Part shown: piece by piece, positions 19,642 to 28,852 of the stretch
How the letters are laid out: each line of letters opens with the position of its first letter
Numbering within the stretch: position 1 is the first letter of the stretch
NCBI RefSeq assembly: GCF_002806975.1
Contig: NZ_NIHD01000003.1
Location: 124,001 to 188,000 of the forward strand
Reading direction: 5' to 3'
From: Marinobacter aromaticivorans
GTDB lineage: Bacteria > Pseudomonadota > Gammaproteobacteria > Pseudomonadales > Oleiphilaceae
DNA length: 64,000 nt
Translations under genes and position numbers: made by a program
Notes under the pieces: model-generated
Databases searched by the model: none
What the model was told of the DNA's origin: nothing
What the model saw: only the letters and a program-made list of their open reading frames with translations

Positions 19642-20436
19642 TCAACTGGCGGGTAAAGCTCCACTACCCGCCGAAGTATTTTCCTCACGGTCGGGCAGAA
19701 CCAGGGCAGATTTGGCGCGGTTGTCAAAAAATATACGGGTACTTGTGGGGTAATCTGTAATGATGCTGTCCACACCCATGGCTTCAAGCCGAAGCATGTC
19801 CTGGATGCGGTTAACAGTCCAGCAGGAGACGTGCATTCCTCTGCGGCGAGCGTCGTCTACCAGTGCTGGTGAACAAAGCTTCCAGTTGATGCACAGGTAA
19901 TCACAGTTCAAACGCCCGGCCAGTCCAACCGGTTTAGGGAAACGACGTTCTGTTACCAGCCCGGTTCGGATGCGCTTGTCCCTGCGATGTATTTCCTTCA
20001 GAAACCAGGCGTCCGTGGAAGTAACTGCCGCCGTTTGATAGAGGTTACGGTGCTGGATGATTTCTGTTAACCGGTTGCAGAGCACATTCAGCCTGATGCG
20101 GGAGTCCTTTTTCACTTCAAGCTGAAGATGCTCGAGATCATCGAACTGATTCAGCAGGTCTTCCAGGGACGGAATGCCCGTTTTCACCGGCCATGAACTG
20201 GTGTTGCGGCGGGCATCCATTCCTGCGAGTTCGGCCGCAGTGTATTGGCTGACACTGCCTTTGCGGCCCGTAGTACGATCGGTTGTAAGATCGTGCACCA
20301 AAACCGGCTTGCCGTCTTTCGACAGCACCAGGTCCAGTTCAAAATGCCGTATGCCCTGTCGATAGGCATGCCGGAATCCGGGCAGGGTATTTTCGGGGGC
20401 TTCACCTTTGGCTCCCCGGTGTCCATACACGATCAT
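19642..20436 (-). CDS. Glycerophosphodiester phosphodiesterase (GDPD family)
   Basis: Hydrolyses glycerophosphodiesters to glycerol 3-phosphate and an alcohol. The 264-residue protein carries the N-terminal GDPD signature YGHRGAKGEAPENTLPGF (catalytic His and the Glu-Asn pair) and FELDLVLSKDGKPVLVHD (Glu-Leu-Asp metal site and second catalytic His). LEVKKD and SCWTVN, with GVDSIITDYP at the end of the barrel, complete the pattern. No signal peptide is seen, so it is a cytoplasmic UgpQ-like enzyme. Its start overlaps the stop of the upstream DAHP synthase gene by four bases, so they are probably co-transcribed. Confidence 0.93.
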   Translation of the reverse strand: MIVYGHRGAKGEAPENTLPGFRHAYRQGIRHFELDLVLSKDGKPVLVHDLTTDRTTGRKGSVSQYTAAELAGMDARRNTSSWPVKTGIPSLEDLLNQFDDLEHLQLEVKKDSRIRLNVLCNRLTEIIQHRNLYQTAAVTSTDAWFLKEIHRRDKRIRTGLVTERRFPKPVGLAGRLNCDYLCINWKLCSPALVDDARRRGMHVSCWTVNRIQDMLRLEAMGVDSIITDYPTSTRIFFDNRAKSALVLPDREENTSAGSGALPAS

Positions 20437-21560
20437 TCCGCTGCATTACTCCTGAGGCGTTGGTATATGGCCTGGCGCTTTTTCCATGTGTCATGGCACA
20501 GATGTATGTCTTCCAGATAGGCCGGCAGTTCGTTCATGAGCAGCGCCTGAGGCCCGTCTACCAATGCTTTCTCCGGTTTCGGGTGGAAGTCCACGAGAAC
20601 CATATTGGCGCCTGCTACCACGCCCTGGGCGGTTGCATGCATAACGTCGAGGATACCGTCCGGTGACTTCTCGCGCGTGCCCACAGAGTGAGACGGGTCA
20701 ACACAGACAGGCATGCGCGTAAGCCGTTTTACTGCCGGTACGTGGGCAAAGTCCACCATATTACGGTGGGGCTGGCCTGCCTCGGTTTTCATGCCGCGAA
20801 GGCAGAAAATCACGTTTGCGTTGCCTTCACTGGCCAGGTATTCCGCCGCATTAAGGGATTCGTTCAGAGTGATGCCGAAGCCGCGCTTGAGTAGAACCGG
20901 ATAGCTGCTCTGCCGACCGATAGCTTTTAACAGCTCAAAGTTCTGTGTGTTCCGGGTGCCCACCTGCAGCATGACGCCGGTTGGTCGCCCCAGCTTCTCA
21001 AGGCAGGTATCGATCTCTTCAATATGGCTTTCATGGGTGATTTCCATGGCAACCACTTTGATACCATGCTTGCCGGCTTTCTCGAATACCCAAGGCAGGC
21101 AGCCTTTGCCATGCCCCTGAAACGAATAGGGGTTAGTGCGCGGTTTGTAGGCACCCATGCGGGTGCAAACCTGGCCGTTCTCTTCCAGCGCCTGGAGCAT
21201 CATTTCAACATGTTCGGGAATATCCACGGCACACAGGCCCGCGAAAATGTTGAGATTCGACTGGTTGAAATCCACGCCGTTGTAGCTGAAGCCGGTTTGC
21301 CGGTTGTCATCCCGGTGCCGGCCCAGAATGCGATAGTCTTCGGATATGCGAATGGCACGCTCAACTGCCGGAAGCGCCTCAATTTCATCCTTGTTCAGGG
21401 ACTTGGTGTCACCCAGAAGGTAGATTTCGGTGAGCCTTTGGCTGACCCCCTGAATTTCGTGAACCCGAACCGACACGCCTGGCAGGTTTTCCAGATAGTG
21501 CATTGTCTGGCGGTAGCCCTCGCTGTCCAGAGGCGTGTTGGGGTGAAGAATGGCTAGCAT
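20433..21560 (-). CDS. 3-deoxy-7-phosphoheptulonate (DAHP) synthase, type I-beta-like
   Basis: Condenses phosphoenolpyruvate with erythrose 4-phosphate at the entry to aromatic amino acid synthesis. The 375-residue protein has an N-terminal regulatory ferredoxin/ACT-like segment of about 105 residues and then the barrel of the KDO8P/DAHP synthase family: MGAYKPRTNPYSFQG, VGTRNTQNFELLKAIG, PVLLKRGFG, CVDPSHSVGTREK and FHPKPEKALVDGPQ. Metal ligands Cys (GLC), His (DPSHS), Glu (PEKA) and Asp (VDG) are all present. Two usual motifs are altered: GPCSVE reads GLCAVD and ERG reads LRG, so this is a divergent member and the exact aldose substrate is not certain. It overlaps the downstream phosphodiesterase gene and lies 24 bases after the terB-like gene. 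Confidence 0.85.
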   Translation of the reverse strand: MLAILHPNTPLDSEGYRQTMHYLENLPGVSVRVHEIQGVSQRLTEIYLLGDTKSLNKDEIEALPAVERAIRISEDYRILGRHRDDNRQTGFSYNGVDFNQSNLNIFAGLCAVDIPEHVEMMLQALEENGQVCTRMGAYKPRTNPYSFQGHGKGCLPWVFEKAGKHGIKVVAMEITHESHIEEIDTCLEKLGRPTGVMLQVGTRNTQNFELLKAIGRQSSYPVLLKRGFGITLNESLNAAEYLASEGNANVIFCLRGMKTEAGQPHRNMVDFAHVPAVKRLTRMPVCVDPSHSVGTREKSPDGILDVMHATAQGVVAGANMVLVDFHPKPEKALVDGPQALLMNELPAYLEDIHLCHDTWKKRQAIYQRLRSNAAE

Positions 21561-21584
21561 GCGGTCTCCTTTGTGATCGTCAGG

Positions 21585-22034
21585 CTATGAGCGTTTGCTC
21601 TCAGCCCTGTGCCGCGCCTGCATGAATTCCCGGTGATTAAGATGCAGCAAATCAGCGATGCGGCGAATAAGATGTTCTTCGTATTTGTCGATACGGTCAT
21701 CGGCCAGGGCAACCTGCCAGATGCTTTCCAGCAACGCCTGTTTGCCTTCCTGATCCAGGAACTCGTTGATCTGCCCGGTAAATTCGTAAAGTGAGGTGGC
21801 ATCCTCAGCCTGACTCAGCGCACTGCTCAGGATGTCTTCCGCTTCTTCCCGGGTTACCTGGTGGGCTTTGACGGCACAGTCTACTATGACTTGCAGTTCG
21901 CGCTCATCTTCATGGTTGTCCACGCGCGAGAGCTGCACCATCAGGGCCGTCGCCGCCACTGCAAGCTGATGGGGGTCGGGCTTGTGATTTTCCGTTTCCG
22001 GTGCAGCAAACAGTTTCTTCAGGCTCTCAATCAT
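21585..22034 (-). CDS. TerB-family (tellurite resistance B-like) protein
   Basis: A 149-residue all-helical acidic protein. The central and C-terminal part (DPHQLAVAATALMVQLSRVD, then LLESIWQVALADDRIDKYEEH and IRRIADLLHL) matches the TerB/DjlA-type helical domain, in which conserved acidic residues may bind metal ions. Single TerB proteins like this one, outside a full ter operon, have no firm function. The gene sits between transaldolase and DAHP synthase genes in a tight minus-strand run, which suggests co-expression but does not explain its role. Confidence 0.82.
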   Translation of the reverse strand: MIESLKKLFAAPETENHKPDPHQLAVAATALMVQLSRVDNHEDERELQVIVDCAVKAHQVTREEAEDILSSALSQAEDATSLYEFTGQINEFLDQEGKQALLESIWQVALADDRIDKYEEHLIRRIADLLHLNHREFMQARHRAESKRS

Positions 22035-22077
22035 AATCTGGTACGGTCAACAGGGTTTATTGAAGGTGTCGGGAAAA

Positions 22078-23046
22078 TCAGGCCGCCCTGGTGGCCAGCT
22101 GGCGCACCCGGTTCTCCAGATCAATCTGGTCTTTGGCGAAGCGACGTATGCCGTCAGCCAGCTTTTCGGTAGCCATGGCATCTTCGTTGGATTCCCAGCG
22201 AAAGCGTTTTTCATCCAGGATTCCGAAACCATCGGTTGAGGTGGCGCTGGCGGCAGACAGTTTTTGTTCCAGCTTGCCCTTGTCGTCCTGGAGCTCCTGC
22301 AGCAGGGCCGGGCTGATCGTGAGCCGGTCGCAGCCTGCAAGCATTTCTATTTCTCCGATGTTTCGGAAGCTCGCCCCCATAACCACGGTGCTGAAGCCAT
22401 TGGCCTTGTAGTAGTTGTAGATACGGGTTACCGACTGTACCCCCGGGTCTTCCTCCGCTGGAAACTGGTCGCGGCCACTGTTGGCAAGGTGCCAGTCCAG
22501 AATACGCCCGACAAACGGTGATATAAGAAACGCGCCAGCCTGCGCACAGGCTGCTGCCTGCACAAAGGAAAACAGAAGTGTGAGATTGCAGCGGATTCCC
22601 TCTTGCTCAAGAATCTCTGCGGCGCGAATGCCTTCCCAGGTAGATGCAATCTTGATCAGAACCCGGTTGGTGTCCACACCCTGCTGGTCGTAGAGTTCTA
22701 TCAGCCGCCGCGCACGCTTCAGGGTGGCCTCGGTGTCGAACGACAAACGGGCATCTACCTCGGTCGATACCACACCCGGAATCAGGCCAAGAATCTCCTG
22801 GCCGGCCAGAACCGCGAGCATATCGGTAGACAGGGTTAACTGCTCGGCATCTGAACCACCCTGTTTGCGTGCCATGGCAACAGCCTTCTCAAGCATGGGC
22901 CGATAGGCATCGGACGCGGCAGCTTTCAGCAGCAACGAGGGATTTGTGGTGGCATCCTGCGGCCGCCACCGGGCGATGGCGTCAATATCGCCGGTATCGG
23001 CCACTACCGTTGTCATGGTTTTCAGTTGGTCCAGCTTGTTCGTCAT
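22078..23046 (-). CDS. tal: Transaldolase
   Basis: A 322-residue pentose-phosphate enzyme converting sedoheptulose 7-phosphate plus glyceraldehyde 3-phosphate to erythrose 4-phosphate plus fructose 6-phosphate. Signatures are [13 protein letters not shown] near the N-terminus, the Schiff-base Lys in [35 protein letters not shown] and [19 protein letters not shown]. This is the TalB size class. The next gene but one in the same run is a DAHP synthase, which uses the erythrose 4-phosphate product. Gap to the downstream terB-like gene is 43 bases. Confidence 0.97.
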   Translation of the reverse strand: MTNKLDQLKTMTTVVADTGDIDAIARWRPQDATTNPSLLLKAAASDAYRPMLEKAVAMARKQGGSDAEQLTLSTDMLAVLAGQEILGLIPGVVSTEVDARLSFDTEATLKRARRLIELYDQQGVDTNRVLIKIASTWEGIRAAEILEQEGIRCNLTLLFSFVQAAACAQAGAFLISPFVGRILDWHLANSGRDQFPAEEDPGVQSVTRIYNYYKANGFSTVVMGASFRNIGEIEMLAGCDRLTISPALLQELQDDKGKLEQKLSAASATSTDGFGILDEKRFRWESNEDAMATEKLADGIRRFAKDQIDLENRVRQLATRAA

Positions 23047-23185
23047 TCGTGCAGTCGTCCTGATTGATATTGTTCTCAGAGCACCCAGATCCCGGATGCG
23101 GGTCGTGCTTCTACAATAACGGGCTGCAATGGCAGGAACAAGACAGCAAAAGGTAAGGTTCTGGTAATAGCGCGTTAAGGTGTTC

Positions 23186-24247
23186 TCAGACGCTGGCTTC
23201 CGCTCTTGCCTGCCCGGGCTCGCGGACTTTCTCCAGGGCGGTCTGAATCACCTCCAGACCGGCGCCGGGCTTGTGCGCGTTTTCACTGATGTAGCGGCGG
23301 AACTGGCGGCCACCCGGCACTCCGTGAAAAAGCCCCAGCAAATGCCGGGATATATGGCCAAGGAAAACACCGCGTTCCAGCTCGCTCCGGATAAACGGGT
23401 ACATGGCCCTTAACGCATCGTGGCGCGACGCACTGGGTGCCTCGCTGCCAAAGAACACCGGATCCACGCCGGCCAGAAGCCAGGGATTATGATAAGCTTC
23501 GCGGCCCAGCATGACACCGTCGGTATGTTGCAGGTGTTGATGGCACTCATCGAAGCTCCTGATGCCACCGTTGATAATAATCTCGAGGTGCGGATACCGT
23601 TGCTTCAGATGGTAGACCCAGTCGTACTTCAGCGGTGGAACATCCCGGTTCTCTTTTGGGCTGAGGCCCTCAAGAACAGCAATGCGCGCATGCACAATGA
23701 ATGTACGGCAACCCGCTGCACTGACTTTATCCACAAACTCACAAAGATCTTCCCAGGATTCCCGGCCATTGATGCCAATCCTGTGTTTAACTGTAACCGG
23801 AAGGCGGGTGGCATCAATCATCGCCCGAACGCCTTCTGCCACCTTGTCCGGATGCGCCATCAGGCAGGCGCCAATCATATTGTTCTGAACCCTGTCGCTG
23901 GGGCAGCCCACGTTCAGGTTCACCTCACTGAAACCGAACTGCTCGGCAAGCCGCGCACAATGAGCCAGCTCACCCGCATCACTGCCACCAAGCTGCAGGG
24001 CCAGCGGGTACTCGACCGGATCATGGCGCAAAAACCGCTCGGTATCGCCGTGTATCAAGGCGCCGGTGGTGACCATCTCGGTATAGAGCAGGGTGTGCCG
24101 GCTTAACTGGCGGGCGAGATACCTGTAGTGCGGTGTTGTCCAATCCATCATCGGCGCGACGCAGAAGCGCCGGGATGGCTCTTGACCAGTGCTTACAGTA
24201 CGTGCAGAGAGATTTCCCGCGTATTCTGAAGATGCGTTTTCGACCAT
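23186..24247 (-). CDS. dusA: tRNA-dihydrouridine synthase A
   Basis: An FMN enzyme that reduces uridine 20/20a in tRNA D-loops. The 353-residue protein shows [37 protein letters not shown], the catalytic Cys in [19 protein letters not shown], the FMN-phosphate region and [10 protein letters not shown], and the DusA-type [15 protein letters not shown] near the C-terminus. The first 25 or so residues are not conserved, so a start slightly further in is possible. It is the promoter-proximal gene of the minus-strand run, with a 139-base gap to the transaldolase gene. Confidence 0.94.
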   Translation of the reverse strand: MVENASSEYAGNLSARTVSTGQEPSRRFCVAPMMDWTTPHYRYLARQLSRHTLLYTEMVTTGALIHGDTERFLRHDPVEYPLALQLGGSDAGELAHCARLAEQFGFSEVNLNVGCPSDRVQNNMIGACLMAHPDKVAEGVRAMIDATRLPVTVKHRIGINGRESWEDLCEFVDKVSAAGCRTFIVHARIAVLEGLSPKENRDVPPLKYDWVYHLKQRYPHLEIIINGGIRSFDECHQHLQHTDGVMLGREAYHNPWLLAGVDPVFFGSEAPSASRHDALRAMYPFIRSELERGVFLGHISRHLLGLFHGVPGGRQFRRYISENAHKPGAGLEVIQTALEKVREPGQARAEASV

Positions 24248-24682
24248 TAAATGCTCAATTCTGTCCGTTTTTCGGATCCCGGTGCTACAGAAGTGTTTCA
24301 GATCTCAGCTTGTAGCACCCAAAGCTGTATCTGGCCCCATTCTGGAGGAAGGCCTGCGGCCTGTACGATTCGTTCGAACGGATCGTTTGAGCAGCCAATT
24401 CTATCAGGAAAACGGTTTAGCTGGTCTCCTGGGTTCGTATCGTCCTATGAGTAATAGCCGATAAGCCTCAATGCAGCCGGAAAACTGCGTGCGAAGTGAA
24501 GCAGAATAATACCCTCCTTCATGTGGTTCCGCATGATGACAAAGTTTTAGCTGGTAAAATCCTTGTACATACTCGTGTCGCGATATAGCAATAATCTGGC
24601 CTTTACTATCAATACTGTAGATGTCATTACTGCAACAATTCAAGTCTTAATTCGCCCAAAACAATAACAAGAGGATGCAGCA
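24248..24682. other. 435-base gap between dusA and the AlmA-like gene, with two inverted repeats
   Basis: No convincing gene. It is more AT-rich than its surroundings. It holds an exact 9-base inverted repeat GGTGCTACA (24281-24289) / TGTAGCACC (24311-24319) with a 21-base loop, and the palindrome CGTTCGAACG (24371-24380), which extends with one mismatch pair to 24367-24384. The first could be a hairpin in the dusA leader, the second a regulator site for either divergent gene. A minus-strand reading of 79 codons at 24404-24643 has no recognisable motif or ribosome-binding site. Confidence 0.55.
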
Positions 24683-26185
24683 ATGACTGCAAAACACTAC
24701 GACATCATTATTATCGGTGCCGGATTATCCGGCATTGGTACTGCATGTCACATTGCGCGCGAGCACCCCGGCAAAACCCTCGCTATTCTTGAGCGTCGTG
24801 ACACTGTAGGCGGTACCTGGGATCTGTTCCGTTATCCTGGCATCCGTTCCGATTCTGACATGGCCAGCTTCGGTTTCAATTTCAAGCCCTGGTATTCCGA
24901 CAAGGTTTTGGCCGAAGGCGAGGATATTCGAAACTACGTGGCGGAGACGGCGAAAGAGTTTGGCCTGTTTGACAAGATCAGGTTTGGCCTGAAGCTCATC
25001 AACGCCGACTGGTCAAGCAAAGACCAGAGATGGACTATTTCTGCCCTGCAGGAGGTTTCGGGGGAAGAGCAGCTCTTCACCTGTAGCTTTATGGTGAACT
25101 GTGCGGGCTATTACAACTTTGATCATGGCTATCGCCCCCGCTTTCCCGATGAGGAAGCTTTCCGGGGCGCTATCATCCATCCCCAGCACTGGCCGGAAGA
25201 TCTTGATTACAGAGGGAAAAAAGTAGTGGTAATTGGCAGTGGAGCCACGGCTATAACATTAGTTCCGGCCATGGCGAACGAAGCGGCGAAGGTTACCATG
25301 CTTCAGCGCTCACCCAGCTACATTATGGCCATGCCGAATACCGATAAAATTTCCATGGTGCTAAGCAAGTTTTTGCCCGAGAAATGGGTGTTCAATATGG
25401 CGCGCCGGCGCAATATCCTGTTTCAGCGGGGGTTATACCTGGCCTGTCAACGCTGGCCAAAGCCCATGCGTAAGTTTCTTGTTTCGCACATGCGCAAACA
25501 GGCACCGAATGTAGACGAACGCCATTTTTCGCCCACATATATGCCATGGGACCAGCGTTTGTGTGCGGCGCCGGATGGTGATTTCTTTGCATGTTTGCGT
25601 TCGGGCAAGGCGGAGATTGTCACCGACGCTATTGAGCGTTTTGATGAAACCGGCATTGTGCTCAAGTCTGGCGGACATATCGGAGCGGATCTTATCGTTA
25701 CCGCAACGGGGCTGGATGTGCAGCTGATGGGTGGAATGACGCTCAATATCGATAGCCAGCCGGTGGACCTGACCCGGAAGATGAGTTACAAGAGCATCCT
25801 GATTCAGGATATTCCCAATTTCGGCTGGATTTTCGGCTATACCAACGCGCCCTGGACCCTCAAGTGTGATATCGGAGGGCAGTATTTATGCCGTCTGTTT
25901 GCGTATATGGAAAAGGCAGGTGTTTCAGTTGCCACCCCCGTTGATAAGGGGAACAATGTGTCGGATAGGGGCCTGTTGGACGAGTTTTCGCCGGGTTACA
26001 TCAGCCGGGCAAAAGACCGGATGCCGCGACAGGGTAAGGCGGGGCCCTGGATGCTGGTCATGCACTATGGCAGGGATAAAGAGACCCTGGTTAACGCTCC
26101 AGTGGATGACGGTATTCTGCAGTTTGAAGCTGCGATACCGGCATCTTCAAGTGATAACCTTGAATATCGGAATGCCACAGCCTGA
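24683..26185 (+). CDS. AlmA-like flavin-binding (Baeyer-Villiger type) monooxygenase
   Basis: A 500-residue FAD/NADPH monooxygenase. It has an FAD Rossmann motif (IIIGAGLSGIGTACHIARE), ERRDTVGGTWDLFRYPGIRS, the Baeyer-Villiger fingerprint FRGAIIHPQHWP (FxGxxxHxxxW) and an NADPH motif VVIGSGATAITLVPAM. The run FRYPGIRSDSDMASFGFNF, the PWDQRLC segment and GYI(S/A)RAKDRMPRQGK closely follow AlmA, implicated in long-chain alkane use in Acinetobacter, Alcanivorax and Marinobacter. EthA-like ketone monooxygenases are the alternative, since the two groups share these motifs. AGAGGA lies before the ATG. A hydrolase gene follows after 31 bases, so oxidation to an ester and then hydrolysis is conceivable (inference). 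Confidence 0.88.
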   Translation: MTAKHYDIIIIGAGLSGIGTACHIAREHPGKTLAILERRDTVGGTWDLFRYPGIRSDSDMASFGFNFKPWYSDKVLAEGEDIRNYVAETAKEFGLFDKIRFGLKLINADWSSKDQRWTISALQEVSGEEQLFTCSFMVNCAGYYNFDHGYRPRFPDEEAFRGAIIHPQHWPEDLDYRGKKVVVIGSGATAITLVPAMANEAAKVTMLQRSPSYIMAMPNTDKISMVLSKFLPEKWVFNMARRRNILFQRGLYLACQRWPKPMRKFLVSHMRKQAPNVDERHFSPTYMPWDQRLCAAPDGDFFACLRSGKAEIVTDAIERFDETGIVLKSGGHIGADLIVTATGLDVQLMGGMTLNIDSQPVDLTRKMSYKSILIQDIPNFGWIFGYTNAPWTLKCDIGGQYLCRLFAYMEKAGVSVATPVDKGNNVSDRGLLDEFSPGYISRAKDRMPRQGKAGPWMLVMHYGRDKETLVNAPVDDGILQFEAAIPASSSDNLEYRNATA

Positions 26186-26216
26186 CGCCGGGAGAACCTA
26201 GAATAAGGATAGGGGC

Positions 26217-27011
26217 ATGAAACCTGCCAGCACTGACAAAGCACGAGTGTTGCTTGTTCATGGGATGTGGAGCACTCCCGGCACTCTTGATGAAGTCCGG
26301 GATGCCTTTGTTGAAGAAGGTTATGATGTGGAGGCCTTGCGCCTTCCGCTTCACGTTCCCAAGGCTGAACACACGCCTGCCAGCAAGGCAAAACTTGCCC
26401 GAACCCGCTTGCAGGATTATGTGGAATACCTGGTTGAGTATGTGAGGCGCCAGGAGTCTCCGCCGATTCTGGTCGGGCACTCGATGGGTGGGTTACTGGG
26501 TCAACTGGTTGCCGCCCGGTTGCCCTGCAAGCGATTAATCCTGCTTTCGTCTGCGGCCCCCGCGGGTATTAATGGCCTGAGCTGGTCTGCAATCCGGACG
26601 CTGGGCCGCAACCTGCTGCGCTTTCCTCTCTGGCACAGTGTCACAGAAGTCAATCTGGCCAATGTGAAATACGGTATTGCTAACGCACAGAGTTCCGCCC
26701 TCCAGCAGGAAATTCATGAAAGCTGTACCTATGAGTCCGGAATGGCCACCTTTCAGATTAGTATGGGGGTACTGCTGCGGAGTCACGGGGCCTCCCATGT
26801 AAATGTTCCGAATATACAGTGCCCCGTGTTGATTATCGGAGGGACCGCTGACCGTATTACGCCTGTTCGCATTCAGCGCAGCATTGCGAAGCGCTTCGGC
26901 ACTTGCGGGATGCTGGTGGAAATTCCGGGCTGCTGTCACTGGACGGTAGGTGGCCGGTTTTTCCCGGAGGTCCGCTCCGAAATTTTCAGGTGGTTGGGGG
27001 CTGCTTCGTAA
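26217..27011 (+). CDS. Alpha/beta hydrolase (lipase/esterase-like)
   Basis: A 264-residue cytoplasmic hydrolase. VLLVHGMWSTPGTLDEV gives the oxyanion-hole HG motif, VGHSMGGLLGQL is the nucleophile elbow (Ser about 90), PVLIIGGTADRITPV supplies the acidic residue region and CCHWTVGG the catalytic His near the C-terminus. The substrate is unknown. It lies 31 bases after the AlmA-like monooxygenase gene on the same strand, with AGGATAGGGG before its ATG, so it may hydrolyse the monooxygenase product or another lipid ester. Confidence 0.87.
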   Translation: MKPASTDKARVLLVHGMWSTPGTLDEVRDAFVEEGYDVEALRLPLHVPKAEHTPASKAKLARTRLQDYVEYLVEYVRRQESPPILVGHSMGGLLGQLVAARLPCKRLILLSSAAPAGINGLSWSAIRTLGRNLLRFPLWHSVTEVNLANVKYGIANAQSSALQQEIHESCTYESGMATFQISMGVLLRSHGASHVNVPNIQCPVLIIGGTADRITPVRIQRSIAKRFGTCGMLVEIPGCCHWTVGGRFFPEVRSEIFRWLGAAS

Positions 27012-27132
27012 CAGTCTGCCCTCCGGGTGTTTGATCCAGGGCTTTACCGTTGATAATACGTACGGTTGACGGTGGCCTCTCTATCGCTGACTCTCGGGAT
27101 TGACTCTGCAGTTCATCTACTGAGATAACATT

Positions 27133-27618
27133 ATGGCTCTTGGATCAGCAACGCTAACCATGACGGTTTTAATGACGCCGGATAAGGCCAACTTTTCTGG
27201 TAATGTCCATGGGGGCACTCTGCTTAAATACCTTGATGAAGTTGCCTATGCCTGTGCCAGCCGTTATGCAGGCAATTATGTCGTTACCCTGTCGGTTGAC
27301 CAGGTGACGTTTCGTCAGCCCATCCATGTGGGTGAGCTGGTTACTTTTCTGGCCAGTGTAAACTACACGGGAAACACCTCCATGGAGGTGGGCATCAAGG
27401 TGATTACGGAAAACATCAGTGAAAAGCTGGTGCGGCATACCAATAGTTGCTTTTTTACCATGGTGGCCGTTGATGAAACGGGAGCAACAGTGAAGGTGCC
27501 CAAACGGGAACCGAGCACTCCGGATGAAATCAGGCGCTTTGCCAATGGCCAGCAACGCCGTGCGATCCGGGCAGAGCTGGCGGAGCGTTATAAGGCGTTG
27601 GAAGTCCGAAAGGGATGA
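27133..27618 (+). CDS. Acyl-CoA thioesterase, YciA/BFIT-like hotdog protein
   Basis: A 161-residue single-hotdog thioesterase that hydrolyses acyl-CoA to free fatty acid and CoA. The active-site helix segment NFSGNVHGGTLLKYLDEVAYACASRYAG (quoted here only as landmarks: NVHGG and LDEVAY) carries the conserved Asn, His and Asp. VTLSVDQVTFRQPIHVGE and EVGIKVITENI are further family features. The C-terminal 35 residues are charged. It is separated by 121 bases from the hydrolase gene and may have its own promoter. Its 3' end faces the 5'-nucleotidase gene with a 15-base gap. Confidence 0.9.
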   Translation: MALGSATLTMTVLMTPDKANFSGNVHGGTLLKYLDEVAYACASRYAGNYVVTLSVDQVTFRQPIHVGELVTFLASVNYTGNTSMEVGIKVITENISEKLVRHTNSCFFTMVAVDETGATVKVPKREPSTPDEIRRFANGQQRRAIRAELAERYKALEVRKG

Positions 27619-27633
27619 AGAGTCGGGTTTGAG

Positions 27634-28557
27634 TTATAGATTCGCTACCCCAAACGGAATATGCACCATAGGAATATCCCCCGCATCAGATTCCAGGTGC
27701 GAGCGCTGGTCATCAAAGAAGACATGGGGCTTGAGTACGTTAAGAATGCGGTCTTTCTTCATGCCGCCCAGGAAGAAAACCTCATTGGCATCCACGCCCC
27801 AGTGTTCCAGCGTTGTAATCACCCGTTCATGGGAAGGGGCATTGCGGGCGGTCACAATGGCGGTGCGCAATACTCGTTTATAATCCGGATCGTCCGTCAG
27901 CGCCTGGTCTTCCAGCTTCTGCAGGTGTGAAAGCTTGCGGAACAGATCCGCGAGCGGGCCCGGGCTATGGGGGATTTGGGAGCGGGAGGTTTCGTGCTCC
28001 TGAAACTCTTCCAGCGAACCGGCCTTGTACACACGCTCGGAGGCATCGTCTGCAATCACACCATCAAAATCGAACGCAATGCGCAGTTCAGTATCACCCT
28101 CATCATCCACCACCTTGCTTGGCAGAACCGTGCCAGCCGCATAGCCATAGTCTATTGCCTGGGACACATCGCTGGCATTGGCCGACAAAAACAGAGAGGC
28201 ATTGAACGCAGGAATGTAGGCGTAGGGTGATTTGCCCTCCAGAAACGCGGCTCGGGAAATGTCCAGGCCGTGGTGATGAATGGAGTGAAATACCCGCTTT
28301 CCGGTGATCACCGAATTGCGCGATAGCAACACAACCTCCACCGGGCATTGCTCAGGAAACTTCTGGTTAACGCTCAAAAAACGCCTTACGAACGGAAAAG
28401 CGACCCCCTTGCGCAAAGGCTCATCCAGGTGGGCTTCCTGATAGCGCCTATAGGCCTTCTCCCCCTGCTCCCGAAACACACGGTCAGACTTCGAGAGGTC
28501 AAACAGGGCACTTGAGGCCACCGCGATAACGAGTTTGTCTTCGATGGGATAGGCCAT
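27634..28557 (-). CDS. 5'-nucleotidase (cytosolic 5'-nucleotidase I-like)
   Basis: A 307-residue cytoplasmic protein of the 5'-nucleotidase I family (mammalian NT5C1A relatives), expected to dephosphorylate nucleoside monophosphates. It has a HAD-type nucleophile motif IAFDFDGVIADDASERV, a motif II region TAIVTARNAPSHERV, and FFLGGMKKDRILNVL with HVFFDDQ near the end. SKSDRVFREQG and VEVVLLSRNS in the N-terminal part are typical. I chose ATG at 28557 (MAYPIEDKLVIAVASSALFD), where homologues start. An upstream in-frame ATG at 28635 would add 26 unconserved residues. Confidence 0.87.
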   Translation of the reverse strand: MAYPIEDKLVIAVASSALFDLSKSDRVFREQGEKAYRRYQEAHLDEPLRKGVAFPFVRRFLSVNQKFPEQCPVEVVLLSRNSVITGKRVFHSIHHHGLDISRAAFLEGKSPYAYIPAFNASLFLSANASDVSQAIDYGYAAGTVLPSKVVDDEGDTELRIAFDFDGVIADDASERVYKAGSLEEFQEHETSRSQIPHSPGPLADLFRKLSHLQKLEDQALTDDPDYKRVLRTAIVTARNAPSHERVITTLEHWGVDANEVFFLGGMKKDRILNVLKPHVFFDDQRSHLESDAGDIPMVHIPFGVANL

Positions 28558-28852
28558 AGGCAGAGGTTTCCTTTTCTGTTGGGAGGGGCAGCCGTTTAAT
28601 AAAGGAGCGCCGAACAGGTATATGAACTCGGTCATGGGAGGGGCAATGGGTCATCTACGCAAATACTCAACATATCAGCCAGTTATATGACGATGTTTTA
28701 CATAGTCACCCTTTCGCTTTGCACTGTTATGGGACACTATCCTAAGTGTAAAAAATTTGTAATGTCCATCAGGCGGAAATGAATACCTGGGTCTTTGGCT
28801 AGCATTTTGCCAGAACTAAACGGCCTTCGTTAAACCTTCAAGGAGTCAGTGC

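Noticed and set aside
24281..24319. Treating the GGTGCTACA inverted repeat as an intrinsic terminator
   Set aside because: The 21-base loop is long and no T tract follows on either strand.
24404..24643. 79-codon minus-strand frame in the dusA-almA-like spacer
   Set aside because: No ribosome-binding site, no recognisable motif, and the region is AT-rich enough for chance frames. Kept only as a note in the spacer entry.
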